In this document: in pieces, positions 11,350-22,079 of the stretch
Position numbering within the stretch: the first letter of the stretch is position 1
Layout: each line of letters opens with the position of its first letter
Origin: Portulaca oleracea
Taxonomy: Eukaryota; Streptophyta; Magnoliopsida; Caryophyllales; Portulacaceae
Reading direction: 5' to 3'
Assembly (NCBI GenBank): GCA_029582165.1
Contig: CM055880.1
Span: forward strand, 6,882,001-6,946,000
Length of the DNA: 64,000 bases
Made by a program: the position numbers and the translations under genes
Notes under the pieces: model-generated
The model's input: only the letters and a program-made list of their open reading frames with translations
Database searches by the model: none
What the model was told of the DNA's origin: nothing

Positions 11350-12235
11350 TTAGCATTTATGCGTTACAAACATCATGATCAAGTGCATCTCACACAGCAT
11401 AACCCGGGAAATGGTCCGGCAAATTTCTTGTTTGAAGTGACGTTTGAGGCATAGTTTTTGTGAGTGAGACAATCGATCGCGAGATATATCATACCGCGAT
11501 TTTGTATTTGGTGGATTAGTGTTGTGTTGAATGGCCCTTAATGACTACTTGAGCAAGGGATAAGATTAAGAAGGATAGTTGAGTATGAGTAGGTTATGCT
11601 TAAGGTTGAGCGTTGAATTTCCCAATTCCTACTGTTTCTTGGGCTTTTTTTCATGAGTACTTCAGCTATGAAGCAGCCTATGTTGCAGATATCAAGTTTC
11701 TTGTTTGCAGAATTAAACTTCAGTTATAAGCAAGTACGAAACAAATTTGATTACGTACAATTTATTGCTGAAACAAAAATTCTAAGATACGAGATGGACC
11801 CTCATTATGACGAGACTGTTTTAGTCTTATATGACCAAAAGATTAACTTAACTCGGTGGCGTACTGTTCAGAGCAACATGGGATTAAAGTTCGTATTATT
11901 TATCACCAAAGCAAATGTTTGTATTATTTAGTCTTATATGACCAAAAGTTCGTATTGTTAGAATCCAATTTCCCTTTAATTTTTGTTCAAACAGTCAATA
12001 TTAAACTCGGATGCGGAATCTGTGATTATGGTCATTTGTTTCTGATTGAATCAAACATGGTATCCTATCCATATAGACAATGTTTTGACAACCCGTGTGT
12101 GTCTATGTATAACGGATCCGGTGAAAAGAGCGTTAGAGTAAAAAGGTGACAAAAGAAAATCACAACACTTGATTTTACATAAGATGGTATATACCATGGA
12201 TATTAAAGAGTGTAATTATGGATATTAGGAGTGTT
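11350..12235. other. LHT 3' flank and intergenic DNA
   Basis: Probably holds the LHT 3' UTR. A short phrase (TTAGTCTTATATGACCAAAA) occurs twice, near 11822 and 11929, as a local duplication. No gene is recognised; the open frames at 11653-12149 have no family signature. Confidence 0.4.
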
Positions 12236-12237
12236 GT

Positions 12238-12370
12238 ATGACCTTAAGGGCAGCCCGGTATACAAACCTTGCCTTGCATTTCTGCAAGAGACTATTTTCA
12301 GGACTTGAACCCGTGAGACAATAACTCAACTGTTGTCTTCCTACTCTAATAATCAACGCATGTGCTTTCC
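12238..12370 (-). mobile_element. Au-type SINE (tRNA-derived)
   Basis: The minus strand contains the polymerase III B box GGTTCAAGTCC (12311-12301), followed by a body of the Au SINE type (CTCTTGCAGAAATGCAAGG). The 5' boundary is less clear. The body is several percent different from the usual Au sequence as I know it, so this is an old copy. Confidence 0.65.
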
Positions 12371-12411
12371 TCTTCTTACCCTAATAATCTGCTCACTGGG
12401 TCTGGTCCTTT

Positions 12412-12414
<3 letters not shown>

Positions 12415-12467
<53 letters not shown>

Positions 12468-12492
12468 TAATTATATATATATATATATATAA
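12415..12492. repeat. (TA)n microsatellite
   Basis: About 70 bases of alternating TA with a few interruptions lie between the SINE and the LINE 3' end. Confidence 0.95.
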
Positions 12493-12694
12493 TTAATAAA
12501 TTTTGTTATAAAAAATAAATTGCATTTTGGTGGGACGTCACCGAGTCATGTGGTGGTGACTCGCTGGTTTGCTGACATGTATCAACGAGAGTGGGTTTAG
12601 AATTTTCTTATAACATATTTTATAAAAAAATACAAAATTATTTTAGAACTTTTTTTGTTGGGATCGAAAGACAGAGAAGCAGCAATTAAACAGG

Positions 12695-15600
12695 TCATGG
12701 AAGCGAATTGCCACTAGCCTGTCTGGCTAGTGTGTGGGCTTCCTTGGCATTGGTGCTAGCAACTTTCCTAATTCTACAATAACTAAAATTAAGGAAAAGC
12801 ATTCGACAATGAAGCAAAACATTTTGACACAGGGGTGGGCAACTCGTCCTGCCGTTGAATATAAGGACTACCTTGGCCGAATCTGTATGAATAGTGATAT
12901 GGCGCATCTTCTTCTGGACAACTCTGGTGATGGCACTTTCCACAGCAGTCATTTCCATTTGTAAAGCCGAGTTACCAAAGAGCGGTGCTGCGTGTTGTTC
13001 AAGAAGAATACCTTGGCTTTTTAGCATCCAGGCAATTCCACCACGCTTGCTGCTGGAATTCCAGGCACCATCACAGAAAAACTCCCCTTCAGCAGAGGAT
13101 CCCACATTTGTAACCCAAACAAAGTTAGATACCTGAGCAACGCAGTTTTCTCCCAAATGTGCCTCCGTCGTTCCTGATCTCTTTCCTCTCCTTGATTCGC
13201 TTTTCCTAAGGAGGGTGAGTTCTGCTTGGATCCACTTTGGAATTATTTCCGGATGAATCCATTAATTGTTGTACGCTATATGGTTCCTAGCAATCCAAAG
13301 GAACCAACATGTAGCCATAAAGTTATGGGCCATCACATGTCCTTCGCTTTTCTGCTGCCAGAAGAACCTAAGCCAGTTCGACACCCACTTGTCCAGACAA
13401 ACCAACCCCATAGAGTTATCAACAATGCCCAGGGAGGAAGCAAACCACACTCTTTTGGCCCATTCACAATCTTTGAAGAGGTGTTCCCTATTCTCAATTT
13501 GGGTATTGCACAAATAACACCTTGGGTCTACCAAGGGATCCCACCTCAACCTCTTTGCCTTCAAGGGGAGGGCATTGTGGATGGCCTTCCACAGTAACAT
13601 TTTCCATTTGGGTGGCGCTCCTGTTGCCCAAAATTTACTCCAGAAGCGATGATTATTCCTTTCCTCCTCTTCATTAGGGATATCGGAATAATTTCTGGAG
13701 TTGGACCATAAGAAGAAATATGCTGATTTGACTGTGAAGTTACCGTCCCTCGTTGGGCCCCAATAGATCTCATCAGATTCCTCCAAGTCCCGAATTGGAT
13801 GGGCAAGTAAATGCTTGACAGACTCTCTTGAAAATTGGTTTGTGATGATGTCCATATTGCACCTTCTTGGGTTCTCAAGAAGAAGTTCACTTACCTTCTT
13901 GTCTTCCCAATCTGTGCGGTTGGCCTCATCAATGAGGGTAAGCTCCCCGTTGCCTGTCCAATTTGAGCCCAGAATCTTGGTACTTCTGCCAGACCCAATT
14001 CTCACTCTGATCTGGCTTTTGATCTTAGTAGTAGCTTTGAATAGACTTCTCCATCCCCACGAGCTGTTAGCAGGAAGAACTGCCTTCTCCTCCAGGGGGT
14101 TACTACCTCTGTACCGGGCCTTGTAAATTTTGCTTAAAAGGCTATCTGGTGCCTTGTGTAATCTCCAAGCTTGTTTGGCTAACAGAGCGTCATTCACCCA
14201 CTCTGTTCTCCTCATTCCAAGCCCCCCAGCGCCTTTAGGTGCAAACAACTTTTCTTTGGTGATCCAATGTTTCCCTTGATCCCCACCACTTGTCCACCAG
14301 AAAAACCTTGTCATAATGGCATCCAACCTGCGGGCCACCTTGTCGGGAATTTTGTAAATGGCCAGGATATGGCAATGAAGATCCGAGAGGACAGAGTTTA
14401 TTAGAACCAACCTACCCGCCGGAGACAGAAGAGCAGCTTTCCAGTTCTGTAGCTTTCGGTCGACAGCATCCAACAGAAAACCAAACTGAGATGTTTTGTG
14501 TCTCCCTATTATCGGTGGGACCCCAAGGTACTTTTCAAAGAGCTCCTCAATAGCAAAACTGAATATAACCGAAAGTCCATTCTTTTCTTCCAGCGAAGTG
14601 TTCGGAGAGGTCATCATTCTGGATTTGCTTATGTTGATGATTTGACCTGAGGCTAGGCAGAAGTTATCTAAACAGGATTTGAGATTGAGACAAAAGTCTG
14701 CCCTGAGAGTAGTGAAGAAAATCGAATCATTCGCAAAGAACATGTGGTTTACTTCTGGAATTCCTCTTGCTACACTAATCCCTTTGAGATTGCCTCTATC
14801 CCTTTCCTGGTTTAAATAGCTTCCCAAAGCATCCAAACAGAGAATAAAGAGGTAGGGGGATAGGGGGTTTCACTGGCGTAGCCCCGCTTCTGGTTGAAAT
14901 TGGGGAGAGGGGGTCCCATTGATGAGAACCGAGTATCTGACAGTGCACACACATTCCATAATCAGTTTTATCCAATGACTTGGAAACCCCAGGCGCTGCA
15001 GCACTTCTCTGATGAAATCCCATTGCAAGCGATCATATGCTTTGTTCATATCCACTTTAATTGCAGCCATCTTAGTCCCTTGATTTTTGTTCTTGATAGT
15101 GTGTAGGATCTCATGTGCTATTAGGCAGCTATCTCCGATTAGTCGCCCTTGGATGAAAGCATTATGGGACTCGTCAATGAGCGTCTTCAGAATTGGTCTC
15201 AGCCTGTTAACCAAACACCCAGAAAGGATTTTATAGAGAACATTGCACAAACTGATAGGTCTGAAGTCTGCCATGGATTGTGCCGTGGAGGTCTTTGGAA
15301 TAAGAGTTATGTAGGTTAGATTAAGTTCCTTAAGAAGTACCCCTGAGTTGAGCATCTGCAGAACTGCTTCGGTTACATCATGCCCGATGTGTGGCCATAA
15401 TTTCTGAAAGAAGCACGTTGGCAACCCATCTGGTCCTGGTGCTTTGAGACCTCCCATGTTTTTCAGGACTTTTTGAACATCTTCCGCAGTGAATGGCCGA
15501 TTTAGCAAGTTCAGATCCACCGTAGAAAGATGTTTGTTGAATCCGGAAAAAACTTTAATCTTCGCTCTCTCCCTGGAGTAGGCACACCCACTGGGCCGTT

Positions 15601-16872
15601 TGAAAATATTCTTGAAATAATCCACTGCTTCCCCCATGATAGCTTCTTAGTTTGTTGTCCAACCTCCTCCTGTCATCTGAATCCCCCTGATTTTTGTGGA
15701 GGACTTACGCTGTTGGAATTGCCTGAAGAAAAGTGTTGTTATCGAGTCTCCTTGCCCTAGCCACCGAATTTTAGACCTTTGGGCCCAGTACACTTCCGTG
15801 AGATGGAAGGCTTCTTCCAGAAGGCCTTTTTGTTCACAAAATACCTTTAGGGCCGAGGACTCAAGGCCTAGCCCCTGGAATAAGTCCTGGATCGCTGTGT
15901 GCGCCCCAGAGTCTGCCGCTGCTAGAGAAGCCTCCTCTTGGGCTTGGCCCAGGTGACCTTCTTGAGATTGGATTTGGGCCTCCTGTTTCTGTTTCCAATC
16001 CAGGGTCCATTGCTTGCATTTCATCCGTAGGACTTTTAGATCTCGAACTACATCCCACACACTCCCTTGCCTCCGTAGACTCTCAGCCCACAGTAGTCCC
16101 AAGAGGTCAACTAGTTCTGAAAAATCTAGAGCCCAGGCCTCTATTCGATAGCCCCTATGTTTCCCCTCCTCAGCCCAGCCGAAAAGATGATGGGCCCATG
16201 GTCCGAAAAGAGGATTGGGAGATTTGTGATGCTGGCCTCCGGCCAGAGTTGCCGACCTTGTTGGTTCAAATAGCCCCGGTCAAGAGTTTCAAAAATGGCT
16301 TGGCATCCTTCACGGCCATTTGACTAGGTATATGTCACCCCTGTCGTCGGAATGTCCGAAAGGGCTAGATGATTTTTCCAGTGTTGGAAAACTTCCTGTC
16401 CTTGCATATGTGTCGACCCCCCTACTTTTTGATCCAAATATTCGATTTGGTTGAAATCTCCTAGCAATACTAAGGGTGCTGTGATCTCTGCACAAACAGT
16501 GGAAATTTCATCACAGACATCCTTCCGGTGCTGGGCTTCTGGATGTCCATAAACAAAGCAGTAAAACAAGGGGTTGCTCTCCACTTCATTCACTTGACAC
16601 AAAACAACATGGGGAGATACATAGATTGCGGATACACTGACATCCGGCTTGCACAACACCACAATACCACCACTACGACCCCTAGAGTCCACCCCGGCAA
16701 CTACTGAAAGATTTAAACCAACTAACTTCTTACACACAGACTCAACAGAAATCTAACACTCCAGCAGACACAACAAAGAAGGCTGAAAATTGCGAAGGAT
16801 CCACTTCAAATAGGGAACTACAGAGGTCTTCGCTTCTCCTAATCCTCTGCAGTTCCACACACAGGCATTCAT
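12695..16872 (-). pseudogene. LINE ORF2: endonuclease, reverse transcriptase, RNase H; inactivated
   Basis: The start is MNACVWNCRGLGEAKT (AP-endonuclease N-terminus, ATG at 16872), with LVLLGDFNQIEY in the endonuclease core. After one frameshift between 16320 and 16100 comes the reverse transcriptase: GLKAPGPDGLP, FRPISLCNVLYKILS, AFIQGRLIGD, VDMNKAYDRLQWDF. Next are the zf-RVT region (KMLLWKAIHNALPLKAKRL, CYLC) and an RNase H with its acidic residues visible (FFCDGAWN, EMTAVESA, IHTDS). In-frame stops lie at 16753-16755, 16324-16326, 15647-15649, 14870-14872 and 13262-13264. The active-site motif normally FADD reads FAND (14726-14731), losing a catalytic aspartate. It cannot make a working enzyme. 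Confidence 0.88.
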
Positions 16873-16892
16873 GGCGTCTGTGGGGGCCTTTC

Positions 16893-19068
16893 TCAGCTAA
16901 CCCCCGTAGCCTCAGATGATGTGTCCTCAGGTTCCGCTTGATTGCCCCCTGGATTGGTCTGGTCCTGTTGCGCTGCATTCCTAAGAGTTGCCCCTGTGAT
17001 CCAGAGCCGATCCAGTTCAGCCTGCTTGGCTCTCTTAGCCATAGTAGAATAGACTCCCCCCTTATCAATGTCTGAGTGGTGACCTTCTTCTATACAGAGC
17101 TCCGGCAGAGACGTGGCCTTCCTTTTGAGATTGAGGAAGGGTTTCAACCCTTCTTTCATTGTTTCTGCAAGGTTGAGACTAGTTGACCGTTGGATACTTA
17201 TCTTCTGTCTTTTCCTGTTGCTGTTGCTCCCTTCTTCTCCCGCACTCTTTGGAGGATCCCCCCCCCTCCAAGCCTCTTGCTCATCCTCAGCTTTCCGCTC
17301 CACCTCCATCTCCAGCTCCTCATCTTCAGCGGCATTATACCAAAGGTGTAACTTCATGTTTTGATCTCCCTCAATGGATCGGTCCTGCACCCTCTGTTCC
17401 ATACAGACCTCAAGTTCCACAGCTTTCCCTTTGCCCCTAACTGCAGCCATGGTCTCCTGATTCACTGGTTGCTCCTTTGAATGGTAGAGGAATTCTGCGC
17501 GGGGGGGGGGGGGGGCAAAAGGAAAGATTTAGATTGATGCCTTGGGACCTTTCGGTCGCTGTATAAATAGCCGGCTTGTTTTGGGCTTCTCCAGTTGTTC
17601 TTCCCAGAAAGCCAAGAGGAGCAGCCTTTGTCAGAGTTTCGGTTGGAGAGTCAAGCACGATTGGCCTGTCTTGGGTGAGGCCTAGGCCGGTGCTTTTATA
17701 GCTTCGAAAAGTGTTTAATGCTAGGGCAGTGTTGACCTTCATCCTCTGGGCCCCTTGAAATTCTGCATCCAATCTTTCTCGCAGATCGCTAAAAGGAGGA
17801 AAATTGGGAAAGTGGGCCCTTTGCAGCCAATTCGAACCCCCACGATATCTTGCCCCAAGATTTCCTCGGGTCTTGGAGCTACCATGTGAAACCCTTTACT
17901 TGTCGCAGTGGGTATATTAAAAGCTGCTGCCCCACTACTTTTCTGAAGTAGGTCCCACTGGCTTGCTGGCTGCCCGACAACTGGAGCTTTGTTTGCTGGC
18001 TCCTTGCATGGACCTCCCCCCTGCATGGTTTGCATAGCCCTTTTACGGGCTGTTGTTTCCCAGTCCTCGGCTTTGCGTTTCCTATCCTCGGATCCTTGTG
18101 GCACTACCACCACTGGGCCGCGCGTTGGGACCACTTGAGAGCTCACGCTCTGTCTTCTCTCTGGCTGATTTAAGAAATCCGATGAGACTCCCCCTGGTGC
18201 ACGGGCTGTCCCCCCTGTAATCTGGTGGTAAAAAAGGGCTCAATTGGGGGGGGGGGGGGAAGCTAGAGTCCTGTTTGAGTAGAGCTGATCTTCACGGAGT
18301 GGACCTGGTAGCCCTGCTTCTCCCACTCTTCATACATCTGAACAATAGTTTTAGCGGCTTCCATCTGCGAAAATTTGCAGTTCCCTATCTGGTGTCCCAC
18401 CCTACCACATTTCTTGCAAAACACAAAGATACCCTCGTATCTGAATCTGACCCAAGAAGGTTGCTCCTGCTGGAACTTCACAAAAGCCCCCGGGGTTAGG
18501 GGTTCCGTAAATTGATCTTCACCCTAAATCTCATCTTCTCCTGCGAGACATTTCTATCATCCTGAAATGACACATCAACAAACTCTCCTACAACCGGTGC
18601 CAAAAGTTTCAAGACCTCCGTCTTTCGGTGGATGAACGGCAGCCCATCAACTTGCACCCAGAACATTGAGTTCCAAAAGTTGATTCTCTCTGGAACCCCA
18701 TAATCACCACAATACTTTAGAACCAACAGTGTTCCCTGAAGGGCAACATTTTGAGCCCTAATAAGGACGGTGACATCCTCCTCATCCGACACGATGATTT
18801 TGAAAAGATAATCTTCCCCCGCCACCCTTTCCACTCTCAGTATCCCCTTGAGACCCCAAAGCTTATTCCCTAGAAGCTCAATTTGGGAGGGATCCCATTT
18901 TTTCCTATCAATAACCCGCCCCAGAAACGATCGGTTGAGGATTTTCCGATACTCATCAGCAGGGTCCAGCACCTCTACGACCGGAACATTTGTCGAAGAT
19001 TTTGGGGAGGTCTGACTAGGGCTAGCAGTAGAAAACGTAAAGCGAAAGTTTGAAAGGCGGGTTCCCAT
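16893..19068 (-). pseudogene. LINE ORF1 (DUF4283 and zinc-knuckle RNA-binding protein), frameshifted
   Basis: From 19068 the protein starts MGTRLSNFRFTFSTAS and holds a DUF4283 domain (WGLKGILRVERVAG, INFWNSMFWVQVDGLP). At about 18495 one base is missing from a C run (NP then LTPGAFVKF in the next frame). After that comes the knuckle FCKKCGRVGHQIGNC at about 18420. Further frame changes fall at or near the two long G runs (18248-18260 and 17501-17515 on the plus strand). The C-terminal part, rich in charged residues and KRAK-type basic signals, ends SSEATGVS at 16893. The product of an intact copy would bind the LINE RNA. The homopolymer breaks could be real slippage or assembly error. Confidence 0.8.
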
Positions 19069-19115
19069 TTTCTCTGAGTGGGATTTGTCCGGGGGTTTTT
19101 TTCCTTAAATGGGGG

Positions 19116-19319
19116 GGGGTATGTAGGGAGGATGAACGGCCATGTATAACTATTTAAAGAAATTTAACACAGCACAACCCTAAAAAACACCATGCGAATG
19201 TCAGAGAGGACGACTGACCTGTAGTCCTCAGCTCAGCACGCGTATCCGGGAGTTCCTCAGAGAATATCCGCCATAAATGAGTTGGTTGAGCTTCTTAGTT
19301 ATGGCACCTCACATTGATC
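19116..19319. other. Short intergenic spacer
   Basis: A single-copy-looking spacer between the LINE and the hAT MITE. It contains no gene. Confidence 0.4.
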
Positions 19320-19327
19320 TTCCCAAC

Positions 19328-19496
19328 TAAGGATGGAAATGAGCCAAGTCGGCTCGCAAGCCTTTGCAAGCCGGCTTGAGCTTGTATAGCTCGGCCTGAG
19401 ATTGGCTCGGCTTGGCTCGAGCTCGAGCTCGTGAACTAAACAAGCCAAGCCAAGCCAAGCCACGAATAGCTTGGCAAGCCTAATAGGCTTGTTTTA

Positions 19497-19572
<76 letters not shown>

Positions 19573-19910
19573 CAAAAGATTTAAGACATTAATTTAGCGT
19601 ATTATATCGTCAAATCAAATTATATTCCAAAAGATTAAAATTTCTAGAATTATCACGTTTACCAACTTCCAAATTAAAGCATCAATTTATCCTTTTTATA
19701 TGTTAACAACTCTAAAAGTAAAGGTATTAAACATAAAGGTCAAACCTCAAGTCAAGCCAAACCAAGCCCACAAGCTTTGGCAAGCCAAACTCAAGCCGAA
19801 CTCCTTCAAGCTCGGCAAGCTACAAGCCAAGCTCAAGCTCACCTTAGACGTGGCAAGCCAAGCCTCAAGCCTTATAAGCTCGGGCTCGGCTTGGCTCATT
19901 TCTACCCCTA
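19328..19910. mobile_element. hAT-type MITE with perfect 8-bp target duplication
   Basis: Terminal inverted repeats are TAAGGATGGAAATGAGCCAA on the left and the reverse complement of TTGGCTCATTTCTACCCCTA on the right. The octamer TTCCCAAC flanks both sides (19320-19327 and 19911-19918), the target-site length of the hAT superfamily. The ends are packed with AAGCCAAGC/GCTTGGCTTG words that can pair across the element. The middle holds a (GT)n(TA)n microsatellite (19499-19570). There is no transposase, so the element is non-autonomous. Confidence 0.85.
19499..19570. repeat. (GT)n-(TA)n compound microsatellite inside the hAT MITE
   Basis: About seven GT units followed by about 29 TA units, in the centre of the MITE. 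Confidence 0.95.
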
Positions 19911-20263
19911 TTCCCAACGCAGGGTCTTTAGACGCAAGCCATCACGTCGACTTGAATACTCCAGTTGAGTGTGCGGCTACTAGCTGCGCCGACCACTCAT
20001 GTAGCTTGCCATCATTATCTGCACTTTCTCCAACGTTTTCTTGGTTTATCGGAGGGAACTTGACTTGAAGAAAGACTGTGAAGAGCCAAAGAAACTGCCT
20101 GGGTTTTTCCCCGGAAAGCAGTTAGCATTTCCTTTTTTTCACCTGAGGGCGAGTGAGGGGAGGCTCACCAAACCCTAAGCGCCGTTGACGGAATGCAAAA
20201 AGGGATCCTATTGAGAGAATTTTCTCTCTCTAAACACTCCTACTTTTTGGAATGTAAGAACTA

Positions 20264-20520
20264 CTCCCTCCGTTCCATATTAACTGTCGTCTTTGAAAAT
20301 TGTGCAGTCAAATTTTAAAAAATTTGACCATAAATTTCTCAATATATACAATGAGTTGCTATATAAAATTACCATCATTAGATTCGTGACGAAAAATACT
20401 ATCATAAAAGTATAATATTGCAATTGTTAATAATCTATTATGTAAGAAATTATCAATCAAAGAGTAACATTGAAGACCGTAAAAGTCAAAATTATGACAA
20501 TTAATATGGAACGGAGGCAG
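20264..20520. mobile_element. Stowaway-type MITE (family A)
   Basis: The ends are CTCCCTCCGTTCCATATTAA and its near reverse complement TTAATATGGAACGGAGGCAG, each flanked by TA (20262-20263 and 20521-20522), the mariner/Stowaway target. It is 257 bp long. It is the best intact relative of the split MITE at 39091-41273 and of the remnant near 38810-39055. It lies about 300 bases upstream of CLPS1. Confidence 0.85.
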
Positions 20521-20771
20521 TATATTTTTAGAACTTATTTTTACCTCCCCTCTATATCAAATCAAACAAGATTATTATTGGGTGGTTGTAGAAGAAGACA
20601 GGGACACAAAATGGACTGGTCGAAAACCATTGTCCTCGAGATTTTCTGCACACACATCACACACACAACACAAACCCCCCCTTCAATCTCTCCTTAGAGA
20701 GAGAAAACAAAACTAGAGAGAGAAACTCAGTCATACATACACACACTGATACTACCAACAACACACAGAAG

Positions 20772-20776
<5 letters not shown>

Positions 20777-20806
<30 letters not shown>
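20777..20806 (+). repeat. (GA)n tract in the CLPS1 5' leader
   Basis: About fifteen GA units end ten bases before the CLPS1 start codon. GA/CT tracts are common in plant 5' leaders; a regulatory role here is only a possibility. Confidence 0.8.
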
Positions 20807-20810
<4 letters not shown>

Positions 20811-20816
20811 AGTTCT

Positions 20817-22048
20817 ATGGAGACTGCGATTGTGGGGAGATTACCTCTCTCTCCCAACCATGTCCTCAACCCCAAATCAGGTTTTTATTCCATCTTTTCT
20901 TCTCAACATTTGTGTTAATGTTGCTCTACTTTTTTGGGATTTTTTTTTTTTATGCAACTGCATGTTTGACCTTGCAACTTCTGCAGCTTTTGCATATGGG
21001 GTTTCATCTGGGTGTGTTGATTGCTTCTCTGTTTGACTGTCTGATTCTTGATTGATTTAGGGATTTTGTCCATTTAGCTCTCAAAGTTTGAAGCTTTTTT
21101 GCTGGGTTTTTTTTACATTCTCGTGGGATTCCCTTTTTGATTTAGCTTTTGGGATTCTGGGATTTTAATATCCATTAAAATTAGGGAAATTGAAGTACCC
21201 GTTTGACCATGTCTTCATCTGGTGAAATAAAGTTATGATTTTGTGCTGAATAAGGAGTTTAGGTTGAAGATAAGTGGTTTTTTATTTAAACAAGGAGATT
21301 TTTAGGTAATGGGGTGTGCCTGTTGGTGAAGTACTGATTAGGTTCTTTCTTCAATCAGCTTCCAGAACCATCTGGACATGTCTTGCTCATGCCTGCTGCT
21401 TCTTATAGCTGTTGGAAATAGATTTTTGACTGTTTGTTTTCCTGCAATTCATCCCCTTGCTCTTGGTAGTAAATTGAACCTGTTTATAGCTAAAAAGATG
21501 TAACCTTTGGTGCTATTTAACTATTGGGACAAATTACTAATATGAAGGTTGGACGAGAGAGAAACGACCTAACAATAAGCATTATCTCATAGAATAAAAG
21601 AATGTCTATTCAAAAAATTTGTTGGAACTTCAAATTACTAAGTTCTTCTTAGGTAAAGCCTAAACAGTTTTGTAACTTTTGTTTCAAGTTGTTTGTTCAT
21701 TGTTGTTGTTGTCGTTGTTCTAACTTCTACTCATCTACAGCGAATTTTGTTAAACTTACCTCTAAATAAACAGTCATCCCCCCAACTAATTTCAAAAAAA
21801 AGCCCAGAAAAAGTGTCTGTTCAAGATATATTTTTGGCGAGACAATCTTAAGTGAGATGTACTATTTTATGCAGCAGGGGATAAGCATGTTCTTTGTAAA
21901 GGATTGTACAACCATCGAGGCTTCTTTATGGCTGTATTAGCTACTGGATCTAAAGGAGGAGTGTTAGACAAGCCTGTCATAGAGAAAACTACTCCTGGAC
22001 GTGAATCCGAGTTTGATCTCAGGTGCTACTACTAATCGATTTTTAACC

Positions 22049-22079
<31 letters not shown>

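Larger units (their letters stand above)
12650..19115 (-). mobile_element. Full-length but inactive L1-type LINE (non-LTR retrotransposon)
   Basis: Reading right to left: a 5' leader, ORF1 (ATG at 19068) with DUF4283 and a CCHC knuckle, then ORF2 (ATG at 16872) with an endonuclease, reverse transcriptase, zf-RVT domain and RNase H, ending near 12695. A seven-base poly(T) on the plus strand at about 12650 may be the remains of the poly(A) tail. ORF1 stops at 16893, 20 bases before the ORF2 start, as is usual for plant L1 elements. It has at least five premature stops, frame breaks in both ORFs and a damaged catalytic motif. No clear target-site duplication was found, so the outer ends are approximate. 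Confidence 0.9.
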
